Positions 47,640 to 60,531 of a DNA stretch of 64,000 bases are shown piece by piece (positions within the stretch are counted from its first letter, which is position 1; each line of letters starts with the position of its first letter). The stretch spans positions 20,794,723 through 20,858,722 of the forward strand of contig CM070728.1 in NCBI GenBank assembly GCA_036346275.1. The letters are read 5' to 3'. A program made the position numbers and the translations under genes. The notes under the pieces were generated by a model. That model was not told the origin of the DNA, did no database searches, and worked only from the letters and a program-made list of their open reading frames with translations. Source of the DNA: Otatea glauca. Taxonomy: Eukaryota; Streptophyta; Magnoliopsida; Poales; Poaceae.

Positions 47640-50180
47640 AATGGTCAACAATGGAGACATGCCTCTATTTTTTTAGACCACCTCATTGCCTCTCTCCCTA
47701 AGTGAGCTCTCTCTCGAACGAGTGACAGAGAGGGCAGAGGAGCCAGGCGATGTTGACGGCGCCCCAGGGCCGCCGATCCTCCCGAATCCGCGGCGATTCC
47801 ACGCTCGGATCCACCAACATAGAGCTCCACCGCTCCCCGACCTCTTGCTGCAGCGCTTGCGGTGCGCGAAGAGGTGCCTCCTTCCGGTGGATTCCTGATC
47901 TGGAAGGGGCAACGACAAAGATGGCGATCCCAGTGTGGTAATGCCCAATTTGGAGGCTCGGTGGTCCGGATCCGGTCCGAAGAGGAGACGACGAGGATAC
48001 GGCTGCGTGGATCCTTGCGGGGAGGTGTGGCGACGCGGATCCGACCCAGAGCGGCAACAATGGAGATGTGGCGGTGCGGATCTGGCCCAAGGCAAGCAAG
48101 GTGAGGAAAGCTGACGCGACAGCGAAAAGAGTCGCAGGAAGAGCAACGGCGGTCGGCCAACAAGGAGAAGATAGTGGATGGCGCAAGTGCAATGCCGGTG
48201 AAACCCTAACCCTAAATATGCTCTGATACCATGTTAGACGAAGAGGAGAGCAAATGTGAAAGGTTAGTTGTATTGCAATAGCCTAAAAGGGCAAATATAT
48301 AGAGTACATGGACACACATAAGACTAAACCCTAGAACACTAAGAAGTACCACATATACCATTAAATATGTTATAGATGGAGAAGAGGAGAGCAAATGTAA
48401 AAGGTTAGTTGTATTGCAATAGCCCAAGGGGCAAATATAGAGTACATGCAAGACTAAATCCTATAACACTAGGAAGTACCACAAATACCATTAAAACCCC
48501 CCTATAAATGTAAGACGTATGCAATAGCATTGCATTTGGAAGGGTAGACACTAAAATAGGGAAAATCCAAAGTCCTAGTCTTGAAGTTGTCGTCACAACG
48601 TGCAACTCTCAGAAAATGTGTCAAGTATCAGATGATATCCCATATGGGGTCGTGCGACAACCCATAAAGCACAAAATGCAGGGGCTGAGAAAGCAGAGGC
48701 AAGCGGGAGCATGACTACACGACAAAGATGATGAAGCCGACACAAATAGAGAGAGCTGCCAAATTAAGTCGAGGGATAGATAGAAGCATGGTGGTACAGA
48801 TCAAAGCAATGACGGCGACGCGGTGCACTAGAAGTGCGGAGGAGGCGCATTGCGAAAGAAGCGCGGCGACCTTATAAGCTCAAGGAAGCATCTCAAAGAG
48901 AAGCGGTAGCATCATAACGGCTTATACGATCTACAACGGTTCAAAGTGAAGAGGGGCGATTAATGCCATACTAAGGAGAACAAGAAAAGCAATCGGGTGA
49001 CTAACAAGGGATTTGTGGACTTGCACGACATGGACGAACTTAGAGATAGATGCTAAGGACTTAGATGGACGCAATGGATGATAAAAAGGAAAAGACTCAA
49101 TAGCAGCAGGACAGTAAGCACCAGCACCAGAATAGAAGCAAGACATCAAGTACCAGTACCAGAATAGCGGCAGCATAGAAATACCACACATGCAGCCCAA
49201 AAAGCTAAATCAACTCACAAAAGGCCAGCCCACACACCAACAGTAGCAGCTCGCAGCACTGCACAAAGTAGAGAACAAGCAGGTGACTCGGCTAAACAAA
49301 AGCAACAGCACCACCAAGGAGAGGCCCAAGGAGAGCACCTAGCAAAGATCCTTCCACGCAGCAGCGCAAAAGCCAGGAAAAGCAGCAAAGGGAGCAGAGC
49401 TCTCTGCTCGCCCAATGGTAGAGAACATATAAGTGGGACTTGGGAGCGGGGTTGGAGAATAACTCAATGCATATCTACAGGAAGAAGACAACCTCCGTGG
49501 TGGGCTAGCGGTGGTAAAGGATCTCCATAGGCTTGGAGTAGGGCAAGCTGAAGGTGGTGCAGGCAGAACAGCAACAACGTTGTGTTCCAAGAAGAAAAGG
49601 AGGGTGGCGGCGCTCCAAGAAGAAAAGGAGGGCGGCGACAGCGCTCTATGAATTGAGCAACAGCAAGCGTTGTGTGCGGGCACGGGTGAAAACCTCATTG
49701 AGGACTGGATTCGACCAGGAGAGGTCCAGAGAAGACATCGGCGGTGAGCTGCAATGACGTCTGCGAGCCGACGGGAATGGATATCGAGCCGACAGTAATG
49801 GGGATGGCTCGATCCGGTGAGGATCGAGCTTGATTCAGCGTAGGCGATGAAGTGGAGGCCCGGATCAGATGTGGACAATGGTTCCCAGTGGTAGGGAGCA
49901 CAGATCCGGCAAGGGTCGAGCTCGAGGACGACGAATCGAGGACTAGCGACGACGAAGATGAGCAAATCCAGCTCGAAGCAAGGTCAGTGATGACAAAGAG
50001 GCCTGGATCTGAGGTCGTCGGCGATGATTACTTGAGGAAGCTGTTGGAGCTGAGCGACAAGACTGATTGCTGCTCCTGCTACATGAAACTAAGCTTCAAC
50101 TAGGAGGTGGCCGCCCCCGAGAGAAGAGATTGCACCTCCCAGGGGCAGCGGAAGAGGAAGCCTGAGCTAGGGTTTGAACC
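47640..50180 (-). other. Non-gag 5' half of the minus-strand Copia element
   Basis: Long frames at 47645-48163 and 49339-49965 are rich in Arg, Ser and His and resemble no gag or protease; they look like leader sequence or acquired DNA. Boundaries with the reverse transcriptase part show a duplicated ATTTTTTTAGA motif (about 47628 and 47671). Confidence 0.4.
48222..48510 (-). repeat. Tandem LTR-like units next to a second primer-binding site
   Basis: Two units of about 137 bp, head to tail (48508-48371 and 48370-48234 on the minus strand). Both run from TTTAATGGTAT to a TAACA end, share CATTTGCTCTCCTCTTC, and are preceded by a GGGGGG purine run and followed by TGGTATCAGAGC (48233-48222). Confidence 0.6.
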
Positions 50181-53100
50181 TTAGCTCTGATACCATGTTA
50201 TGAATAGCACTTATATTCATCATGAGACCAATAGGCCAGAATATATATACGTGCATGCAGGTATAAAAGAAAATCCCATATAAGGCAATATCTATACAAG
50301 GCAATACGGGATACTAGCAATCTATATACAAAGCAATCTAGGATACTAGTAATCTATATACAAGACAATATAGAATACAATCCAACAATATTAAGTCCAA
50401 GGAAGTACATGTAAGTCAACTAGCCAAGTACAAGCATCACTCAAAGTACTCCCTATGTACTAGATTTAAACCAGAATGAATAAACTTTAAAATGCGGGCA
50501 TTGCAAAAAGACCTTGAAGTTCTATGTCGTTCTCATGAGCAGCCTCTAGCATTGACATTCCAATAGGAACTTTAACAAGCTTTTCCTTGCCATCCTTATC
50601 AACAAAAGTCACGGATATCCTGCATAGTAAATCCAGTTATTAATACTGAAGTGCCAAGAGTAGGATAAAACAATATGAATTTCAGAACCAAAAGGACGCA
50701 CAAACCATCTGATAGAAACATGAAAACAACCCAAGAGAAAAGGTCATCAAATTCTGACTTTGAGATTAAGTTCCTAATTAATCAACGGAACATGTAATGT
50801 ATTTCATCCTTAAAGTAACAACCAGAAATATGACAGGAAGTGAAGCTTAAATAAGAAGATGTGTGAAACAAATTAGACCTCAAACAAATACCCAATGTTC
50901 GTGATAATAGAGGCAAACTGGTAAAACTGCCATAATCTTTTCTTGAAATTCTGGGTATAGTTGCAAACCACATATAATGTGCCGCAAATCACAAACTTTT
51001 CTTGTTAAATTAAGCACATGCTGAATGCCATACGAATAGATATTTGCAAGGGGACTGATGGTGTTCAAAACTCAAAAGGAACAACTTAATCACAAAACAT
51101 ACTTGCATGAAGTGGCCGGTGGTGTTCAGTGAGGATCAATTGCACTCACATTGGACAAGATATGGAATGGACGCTCTGCAGCTTGGAGAAAGTCTACCTT
51201 AAACAAAGCTTGGAGGAGGTAGGCATTGCAAGAGGCTGGCTAGTGGCTACCGTAACAAAGGACAAGCACATCTTGATTTTGATGCTGGCAGCGGATGTAA
51301 ACATCAACAACATACAGAGGGGCCCAACAATCATGTCGAGTCCAATGGAACCGTATTAACAGCAACAGTATAGTCACTCAAAGCAGGCTGATGACTTCTA
51401 GGTGATTAAATGCTACGTCTTGTAGGTACTTACAGAAAATTTTGACAGTCAATTTTGAAACGGGAATATGATTCACTTTTAATCAATTGAGCCCATCTAC
51501 TTAAATATTGTCTAATTACACCCCCTATAAAATGAAGTTTTGTTAAACTAAGCTTATCTCCCAAATTTTGTCTAAGCTCGCCCTTCTACTTTCTTTGTTT
51601 CTCTAATCAGGTGTCTCTATGGGACTATTACTCTACCCATTCAGCAAGTGGAAATCTGATATGGATAAAGAGGCAACATTATACAAATGTGCAAAAGGGA
51701 CTCTCTCTCTCTCTCTCTTTCTGGAGGGATCTGATTACCTTGGAGTGGTACTCGCAACATTATCCATCTTGGAGAGGTATTACCTGGCAGTAGTAGCACA
51801 TTCGGTTTGTGTCTTTACAATACATTACATCCACGCCCTAGATTTATATGGTAAATTAGGTTCGCTCAGCGATCAGCTAAAATATAATTACAATGGATAG
51901 ACACCCTTCATGGTGCAGAGATGCATCCTTACATGAAAATATTTTATTATTGCAAAAATGTTAAAAAGAGGTAATCTGCTATATTGCAAAATTAACAATA
52001 TTAACCTTACATGAAAACATCTTATTATTTTAATATTTTATGCTGTCACAGTAGTAGTTCACTGGTCAAGCATCAACAGTAAAAAACTTACTTAGCTTCC
52101 GGCTCATTGCTCCTGTCACTGGCTTCAGCATTTGTGGCGGAACAGAAGAAATACTTCCCCTGTAGAGCATTTCTTTTATTATTCCATATTTTAACTAAGT
52201 TATTTCCAGTTGCTCCGTATAATATTTTGTAGTTTTAAATCACACAAGAATATATAAAAGTTAAGCACATGCAAAACATTTGTATTTCTGCACACCTTCA
52301 TATATACCTACATCTGCTAAGTATGTAACCTATATTCTATTATCACTTCAATTGATGAAATAAGTTCTGGAGATTAGATATAGTTAGAAATGCTTAAAGG
52401 ACATAGCAAATTGACAGTTTGCAGAAACTATGGAATATCTTTTGTATAAGTTGGCAATAAATGTAGAGAAAACCCAAAAATTCGCAGTCAAATAGGAAAG
52501 GTACTTGCAAAAGAAAATAAAAGAAGTGAATTTTCGCCAAGGCGACATTTGAGGTACAGATTCTATCAGATAATAAGGAGATCGAGAAATATAAGTAAGA
52601 AGAGAGAACTAACCACATGGTTCATATAAGATCTAATGGTTTCTACTTCGTGGTTCCTTGAAGTTACTGAATTTTGACCTGGTAAGTGAGCACAGAAGAA
52701 CTCAGTCAGAGCGCATAGAGAAAGGTGGTCACAACAAACTGTCAAACATGCCAGTCTGAAAGAAAGCATTCTCTTGAAATCTACTTGAAGCACTGATCAC
52801 AAAATCAAAAGGGACATGAAGGGTTTTTAACTTCGGAAGCAAGTACAAATAAAAGTCCTTACGAACTTATATATCAGAATGCTAGTCCAAATGTACAGTC
52901 TTTACTATTGTAAAGTGCATCCGACTATCCGAGTTGCCAGACATCAGATCAAAGATGCCTATAATAACAACATTTCTTTCAAAACGCGGGTCCAAAAAAC
53001 AAGAACTGTTACTTAGTCGAATAGCTCTAATACTATGAATTACATCAAAATCAGCTAAACAAACATTACATTTTGCTGGTGAGCAACTCGGAACCACACA

Positions 53101-53245
53101 TCCAAAGCCCTCGCGTTCTAACTGGAAGGGGGGAAAACACAACAGTAAATGGAACCGCGGCGAGACGGTGGAGAGGAGGGGAGAGAACACCTAGCCTCGC
53201 CCTGTTCAGGACACGGGCGCCGAGGCGGGAGATCCTCGACAGCAT

Positions 53246-53703
53246 CTGCCCCGGCGGGAAAAAATCGAGACGGACGCCCCGGCGGAAGCAGATTCGGGGT
53301 GCGAATTGGGAGGGTCGGCGCAGGAGACGAACCAAGTAGAGGAGCGCAGGCAAGGAAAAAATTTCGGTGAAATTTCATAAATCTGGGATTTCGGATTACG
53401 GGACGAGATTCAAGATGCCGACGAAACGATTTTTTTTTTCAAATTGTTGTAGTGATTTTGGAAATTTCGATAAAATTTCGTCAACGAGATGTTCACCGTT
53501 TAGACCTGATTTCATATTTTCAGAACTAGATTCGTCAGCTCACTTGGCCCAACCGGCCCACTTAGCCTTACCCTAACCCATAACCTCAGTCCCTCGCTAT
53601 CTCTTCTAGCCGCTGCCCAGGGCACCGCATCCCCTCGTCGTTCCTCGCGACACCACTCCGCTCCACACGCCTCCCTCCTTCCATCCCTCCGTCGTCACTC
53701 TCG
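53246..53703. other. Upstream region of the ferredoxin gene
   Basis: GC-rich near the ATG, with the frame open further upstream to 53353 or 53378. Beyond about 53400 it is AT-rich. No TATA box could be assigned with confidence. No other gene recognised. Confidence 0.4.
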
Positions 53704-54130
53704 TAGGGATGGCAACGGATCGGATCGGATACGAGTTTGACAAAATCTGATCCGACAGAAAACCCACATTGAAAAACTCGACTCGAACCCGAATACCATA
53801 TCGAGTAAAAAATTATACCCGAACCCGGCGGGTACCCGACGGGTTTGTCCATAGGGGTGGAAATAGGTTGGGTCGGGTATGAGTTTTGCAAAACCCAACT
53901 CAACAAGAAACCCACCAAAAAAACCAGAGCCAAACCCGTGGTGCGAAACTCGACCCAAACTCGACGGTATCTGGAACCGATAGGTATATCGATATTCGGA
54001 TACCCAATGGGTACCATGGTAAAAATTAGAACCGAACCCATCTCGGTGCAGGCTCGAAGAACATGGGTAAAAATTAAAACCGAACCTAACTTGGCCAGGG
54101 TCCGGATTCGCGGGTTTGATTGCCATCCCA
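53704..54130. mobile_element. hAT-like MITE upstream of the ferredoxin gene
   Basis: 427 bp with terminal inverted repeats TAGGGATGGCAA (53704) and TTGCCATCCCA (54120-54130). The inside is filled with diverged GGGTACCC, CGGGTATG and ACCCGAACC motifs in both directions, typical of this plant MITE class. Flanking octamers match only partly. Long open frames on both strands are by-products of the repeats. Confidence 0.65.
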
Positions 54131-54297
54131 CCCTCTTACACCCCTCCTTCCCTTCTCCCAAAAATTCACCACCACAAGCAAAAATCCCCTCCTCACCCAC
54201 TCCCCTAGCTCTAGATCTTGCTGGCGAGGAAATCCCACGACCCGACTGAGCAGGGCAGCTCGGCTCTCCCCACCGATATCCTCCTCCTCCTTCCCGC
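54131..54297. other. Short spacer, continues after the solo LTR at 60734-60834
   Basis: Host DNA split by the LTR at 54298. Rejoined across one CCCGC it leaves a plus-strand frame open through the junction (MAMGSVVMVGFFRSGNLSS on the right side), possibly part of an exon. No start codon, splice site or family recognised. Confidence 0.2.
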
Positions 54298-57200
54298 TGT
54301 AACATCCTGAAAAATATAATAAAATGAAAATAGATATTTTGAATTTAAGTATGATTATTTTTGAGTTTTTTTGGCATTATTGGAGTTTATTTGAATTTTC
54401 CTTGGATTTATGCTTTGTGTGAAAAATCAGATAAAAGGAATTAATGAATGAATAATGGTAAAAGATGAAAAGGTAAAATTAAAATCTTGAAAAATTGATA
54501 TTAAAAATCTTAAGCTCATAGGTGAATCAATTCAGCTGGCAAATAAATTTTTAACGCAAAAGATGATTGAATGATAATTGAAAAGACATCTCTTTGACTG
54601 AAAACTGTGCATAGTCAGAATTAATATAAAATTTTCAAAACTTATCTATGGCTGTAAAAATTTTAATAATATTCTCAATGTACTATTTACCCCTGGTAAA
54701 AACATCAGAAATTAATAATGTCATTTAAGGCATCTTAAAATTTAAAAATAGAAACTCTAAAAATCTGAAAATTGGAATTTCCAAATTGTTATAAAATAAA
54801 TATACAATATTTTGACTTAAAACTTTTATGAAATAATTATTAGCTAAAATAAAACTATGATAAAAAATTTCAAAAATATATAACTTCATTTTCATCCCTA
54901 AATAAAATAAATTCAGAAGGGAGATTTTAGACCAGTCACTGTTGCTAGAATATTTATAATTTTTTGGTAAAAATTTTTAACCCAGGATTTTTACCAGATG
55001 ATAAGCCCTATCTGAGGATTCAGGTAAAAAAGTTTGGAAAATTTCTCCAAGGTTTGATAGCCAAATAAATTCGGATCATGAGCTATCCGAGCCGAATTTA
55101 TCACTTTAGCCACCCTCCCTCACCGATAAGTGGGCCCATCCTTTGTTTTGACTCCGTTCACTGGAAGTAACGAAAAAGCTTTTCTCTCACTGCCCAGTGG
55201 ACCTCGGCCCCGCTTGTCAGGCTCTCATTTCCTTTTTACCTTCTCCTTCCTCTTGTTCGAAGTCTCGCACGTGCTCTGCTCTCTCCCGAGTCATCCCCTC
55301 AATCTATCGCCCTTAATTGATTCACCGCATCAGCCACACCGCCCTGCTCTATATTGCCACGTCCATCATCGATCTTTCCCACGCCTCTCTGCACTGGTCG
55401 AAATCGTGTGCACGAGCCTTGACCCCGAGCCATTATCCCGTTCAAACCCTATGCACAACAGACCTTCCCGGCTATTTAAGCACAGCTCGGTCACTCCCTG
55501 TGCCTCGCATCTTCTCTGAGCCTCCATAAGCCGAACTCCACCTTGATGCGATGTTTCCTTCCTCCTCTTCAGCCATGACCTCACCAAGACAGAGCCGCCA
55601 TTTTTCTTCTGCGTTCAAGCACTGGCGAGACCACCTCAGCTAGGCTATAAATACCGCCTTTGCGTCGCCATTGAGACCCCTCCTCACTCTTCTGACCAAC
55701 CTTGGAACCGAGCCACTCGATCAAAGCTCCCCCCGTCATTATGTCGCAAGAACCCGAAAGGGGGGAAACTCAATTGATCTTCTCCAATGAACCGTAACCC
55801 AATTGCTGCAGCCAGCGCCTTCTACTTGACACCTAGAACTCATCCAATTGCCCGAATACAGCATTTGGCGGCTCAAACACCGCGTCGTCACTGTTCTTCT
55901 TCCTTGGATCCGATCGCATGGTGGTGGAGCACCTCGGACAACCAGGAATTTCACCAATAGGTAAAATGGAACCTCTAGTACCCCTTGATGCTTAATTCGC
56001 TACCGATTCAAACCGAGACTCATCTGTTTTCTTCCCTGGTGATCCGCCATTTCTTCTGCCGCAAGCCCTCGGTGGCAGCTCGTCCTGGCGAACCTCGAGC
56101 TTAGCTGAGCCTATCCCCAAGTTCGTGGTATCCATCTTCAACTCACCACGCCGCCGGCCTGCCGAATTCGGCCGCCGTTCGTCAGAGCCGCCTCCCCTGC
56201 TTTGTTTCTCTATCTTGTGGAGCCCAGTAGTCAGTCAGCACGAGTTCAGCAGCTCAAAGAGGAAAAGATGTTTTCCCAATTGAGAAAACGTATTTTGCGG
56301 TTTCTTATGATTTTCCAAAACCGACACTATTTGAGTTGATATAACTTTCATATTTTTATTCCAAATCCAATAAAACAAAATTCTATATTCATATAAAATC
56401 AATTAATTTTATAATATGCAAAAATATTTTGAAAACACCATCTGTGAAAAATTGAATTTTAAATTTGGATTAAAGGCCTAATGATATGCTACATATAAAA
56501 ATATTGCAAACAAACCTATAATTGAATGAAACCAATTTTAATGAAATCCTTAGACTTCTATCAACTCAAATATATAAAAATATTTAAATTTCAACTTTGT
56601 TTGAAACATTTTCCATTAGAGGTTGTTCTCAATACTATGAATATTCAAAAATACATAGTTTATGCAAAAGAAATCCAAAATGAGTAGAATTGATTTCTAA
56701 ATACTAATATATCAGTAGATTACCTAAGTATACTAAAATACTTAAGAATAATCTTGACTTGAAATGTTTCATGAACAGAATGTGATCCTAAAGTAGAAGA
56801 TACAAATATATATATATATGTGTGTGTGTGTGTATGCATATATTGAGTAACTAGCAGTAGTACAGATATGTATAAATGCATCTATTTCAGATGGAATCAT
56901 GAAAAGCTAATTTCAGCATATTCTCAAAGATAAGGTCATGATAGTTGGCAAAAAGAACTAATTTGGATTAAATTTATAAAAGACTTTAATCTTCATATGC
57001 TTGTAAACTATCTCGGATAAAAGCCAAATATCACGGAATCAACTTTAAAACACTCTTAGAGACATTCCCTGCTAATGTCTGAAAAATGGTTAAATAACCA
57101 TGTATAGTGTAGTCACAAACTTAAAACGAAATTCGACTCTTTATAACATCAACCTTATGATCATTTATGCTTTTTCGGAAGGTTATAAAACATCTCGTCT

Positions 57201-59500
57201 AAATGCAATTATTATGAAGATTAGCCTAGAAACACTCTTTAGTATATGGACTACCATATTCTGGAAAAATATTTTATTTAGAACTTGTTTTTCATCTAAA
57301 TTTTGCTAGTGCAATAACCCTAGGTGTTAATCGTACACTTCAACTTACTAATCCGATTCCATAACGTAAACTTTAATGTCATATAAGCAATTTCAATAAT
57401 CAATAACACGTCTCGTCCAAGTCATAAAAGTTATGAAATCAGCTTAGGAATGCTCCCCAAAGTAAACACTACCCTATTTTGAAGAAATAATCTCATTTCA
57501 TCATGCTTTGCATATAAATTTTGATAGCAAAATAACCTTAAGTATTATGATCTCTGGACTTCATAAAATGAATAAACAAACTTACTAATAATGAAGAAAT
57601 CCGTAGCTAAGATATGTGTATCACTAGAATCTTCTTTAAAACCGCGAATATATAATCCGTAACCTAACTTAACAAATTCAACATACTCAAAACCGCTTCT
57701 TATGCAGAATCAATTAAGGATTAAGTATTATTCATTCATAGCATTCAACAAAGTGAATAATATCTTAATTCTATTAATTCGAACAATTTTAGCATCTAGA
57801 ATTCGAAATTTTAAATACAAGAATACATAATTTTAGCCTCTTGAATTCGTAAGACAAGAATACATACTCTATAAAGGAAACCGTGCATCGCTCAACCTAA
57901 AAGTTGTTAACTATATGAACACTTAATCAACTAAAACACGAGAATGTGAATTATTCAACCCAAACCCTAAACCATTCCTGTTTTCTGCAGTGTCTTTATT
58001 TGGTTCTCCGTCTGTCTTCTTTTTGCCTTTATTGAAGTTTGTTATTTGCTCCTTATTGCTTTTAGTCGGTAACGACGTGTAGAATCCGACGTTGCTGATT
58101 TCGTCATCGACACCCCATCAGTTGCGACTTCGAATTTGTCATAAACAACGAATAAGCAAGGCAAGCACCCCTTTTATCATATTGATCCCAGCACTTAATT
58201 TTCATGTTGTTTATCAAACTATTTCATGCATGCGCTTATTTTCTGTAAATTCGCTATTTTGTGGTACTGGTAGATATAACTGTTGTCTCATGAAACTTCC
58301 TTGATAGGTATGGACATGTGAACCTTGATAACCATAGATTAAGGATAGACATTACATAATATCAACACGGGTATATACGATGATCAATAACCATGCTTTA
58401 GAATCAACGATGATGATCAGATCAAATTTGTTTCTTGAGAAATTGAAAATGCTGGATATGGCACTGTTGGTTATTGGTATTTTGATTAAAAACCCAAAAT
58501 AAAACTATGGTTTTGACGCGGGCGATTATTGTTAATAGCCGGATGTGCAGAGGGATTTGCACGTAGTGTAGGATGAAGTATCGCATATGTCAGTTTAAGG
58601 ACCGAGCAATGGGACGCTATTGATCCAAGAATTCTGTGCAACCACGAGGGCTGGTATGAGACGGCCTTAACTTATTAAGTTATTTAGATATAGCTTTGCA
58701 CATTGGTAGGCGGGAGCTGACAGAAGCATTCCGGTTAGGTCTGCTTGTGAGGGGCTTCCAAACTTTGGTGTGGGTAAATGCATACCGGTACAACTGTGTA
58801 CGCCTAGCCATGAACAGAAACGGCGTGTTGGGTATTACGTGAAAGGAACCACGTCTTGGGTGAGTGTTTCTATGGCGAGGGCTTAACGTCCCGAGCTGGT
58901 TCGAAGTCATGTCTAGGTAATGTAACAGTTATGTATGATCTCCTTGTGGGTAAAGTTGTACACCTCTGCAGAGTATGAATCTAATCGATTAGACGTGCCC
59001 GTGGTCATGGGCACTTGGTGAAATCATTCCAATGTTAGATTTTAGTATTTTCTAAAATTGGGTTTTGGTTTGAAGCTTGTTTAGCAACTGTCGCTTTATG
59101 TTAAAGGACTAACATTGTTGGACTTCATGATTTGGATTATTCGTTGCTCACGAAAGACTGTGAGTATTACTTATGCTTTACTTATTTCTTATCATTCAAA
59201 CTTGCTTTTATAAATTCCATTTGCAAATGACAACTTGATTTACAGTTTCAATTTCACTTTATGCCAATTAACCGTATAAGCCTTTCCTTTGAAATGGCCT
59301 GCATATATTATAAATTTTGCTAAAGTCTTGCGGAGTACGTAAAGTACTCACCCTTACTAATTATGTTGTTTTAGGTAGAAGAGTTAGCGAAGCTCCAAAG
59401 CTTATTTTCATCGCAGGATGCAGGAATTTCTATGAAGCGGTCTTTCTAGAGATTTATGCCTTGTCAGTTGCCTGCGGGTTGGATGGTCACACTACAAAAC

Positions 59501-60531
59501 TGTCGACGATCGGGACCGTCGACCGCAAAGAAAGAGGGGGAAGGATCGTACGGAGGGCAAGGCCCAGAGCTTCGTTCGTCCGGGTGGCACCCTCGGCGGG
59601 CGCACTAAGCAGGGGAACCTGCGCAACCAAACAGGGGACACAAGGTTTATACTAGTTCGGGCCGAACCCCCTACTCCAGTTCGTGTGGTGGTGTTGTATT
59701 GCCTTTAGTGTAGATGGTTACACAGTGTTTACAAGAGCGAGCTCAGAGCCTTAGCGCAAGAATGCTCGTTGCTTAACTAGAAGAAATCCCCCCCTTTCTC
59801 CGGGGTTCCTGCCTCCCTTTAAGCGGTAGGAAGGCGGGTTACCTCGAGAGTGGGAAGGCGAGGTGACCTATACTAAGAGCTTCGGTCCTTTGTCTGTCAT
59901 TGGTCACCGCTCGCCCCACCTTACGCTGGCCGGTAGTCTCGTTAGTCGAGGCGGTTAGGTATTTCACCGGAAATGGCGTACACGCATACGTGATCGACAA
60001 GTCTTGGCGTTCTTGTTCATGATGTTGGTCTTTGCCTTGGGAGGAGCGTGTCTTCGTCTTGACGTGGCCGGTCGATGGGATGGAAGCATGACTTCGACCA
60101 TTAAACCATCTTGGGAAGGGCCACTTGCTCTCGTATAGTCACTTCGATTGACCCTATCCGTGGGGTACGTGGCTGTTGGCTGGTTGCCTTGGCTTGATCG
60201 GAGTCAGGGGACCCCGTCCTGCTGCGGAGGTCGGGAGCCCAGCTTGGTCGGAGTCGGGGGACCCCGTCCCTCTGCGGAGGTCGGGAGCTCGGCCCGCCAG
60301 GTCGGGGAAGAGCTCGGAGAGGTCCGCCAGGTCAGGGAAGAGCTCGGAGAGGTCCGCCAGGTCGGGGAAGAGTGTCCCCGGTGGCCTCTTGAGACCTTTG
60401 GTCGGATCCGTGTAACGATCGCTTTCGGCGCCGGGCGTAGATCGAAGACGTCTGCACTGGCTTAGGAGCAGTCCCGGGCACGAGAGGAGCAGACACGTGT
60501 CGGGGGCCGCGCCGGTGTCCGATCCCTGACA
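59501..60531 (+). mobile_element. Nested solo LTR, 1.03 kb, TSD AAAAC
   Basis: Begins TGTCGACGATCGGG and ends CGATCCCTGACA, flanked by AAAAC at 59496-59500 and 60532-60536. GC-rich, with the AGTTCGGGCCGAACCCCCTA motif often seen in grass LTRs. No coding domain. Unrelated to its host LTR. Contains short tandem repeats (see 60301-60375). Confidence 0.85.
60190..60375 (+). repeat. GC-rich tandem repeats within the nested LTR
   Basis: A block starting GGTCGGAGTCGGGGGACCCC occurs twice in tandem with small changes (about 60190-60295). Then a 30-bp unit beginning GTCGGGGAAGAGCTCGGAGA occurs in three near-copies (about 60301-60375). Confidence 0.75.

Larger units (their letters stand above)
46229..50387 (-). 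mobile_element. Ty1-Copia element, minus strand, TSD ATATT, with rearranged 5' half
   Basis: Short LTRs: right (5') LTR 50196-50387 and left (3') LTR 46229-46388, flanked by ATATT at 46224-46228 and 50388-50392. On the minus strand the primer site TGGTATCAGAGC follows the 5' LTR (50195-50184), and a purine tract GAGGAGGGGC precedes the 3' LTR. Only reverse transcriptase/RNase H sequence is recognisable (46403-47600). The 5' half (47640-50180) lacks gag and carries a second primer-site/LTR-like structure (48222-48510). It lies in the ferredoxin intron between exons 4 and 5, where the missing cysteine exon should be. Confidence 0.88.
37727..53245 (-). pseudogene. MFDX: Mitochondrial adrenodoxin-type [2Fe-2S] ferredoxin gene lacking the cysteine exon
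   Basis: Mitochondrial ferredoxin carries electrons from ferredoxin reductase for Fe-S cluster and biotin synthesis. Exons on the minus strand: 53245-53191 (MLSRISRLGARVLNRARL, start of a transit peptide), 52678-52614, 52159-52092 (GKYFFCSATNAEASD...), 50619-50513 (ISVTFVDKDGKEKL... and MSMLEAAHENDIELQ), 45995-45958 and 37841-37727 (SRLGCQVMASPELDG... ending AKSH and TGA). Exons 1-4 join in phase, as do exons 5-6 (phase 2). The family has CX5CX2C after the exon-4 block and a fourth Cys in the last exon. Here only that fourth Cys (RLGCQV) is present; no exon with the other three was found between 50512 and 45996. Exon 4 ends in phase 1 and exon 5 reads properly only in phase 0. Spliced directly, exon 5 meets a stop within five codons. 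TEs fill two introns. Confidence 0.85.

Noticed and set aside
53586..54305. 239-codon minus-strand frame
   Set aside because: Translation of the repeated GGGTACCC-type motifs of a hAT-like MITE; it crosses the element ends and an LTR start.
59317..59655. 112-codon plus-strand frame
   Set aside because: It crosses the junction between a large LTR and a nested LTR, so the frame is a chance fusion.
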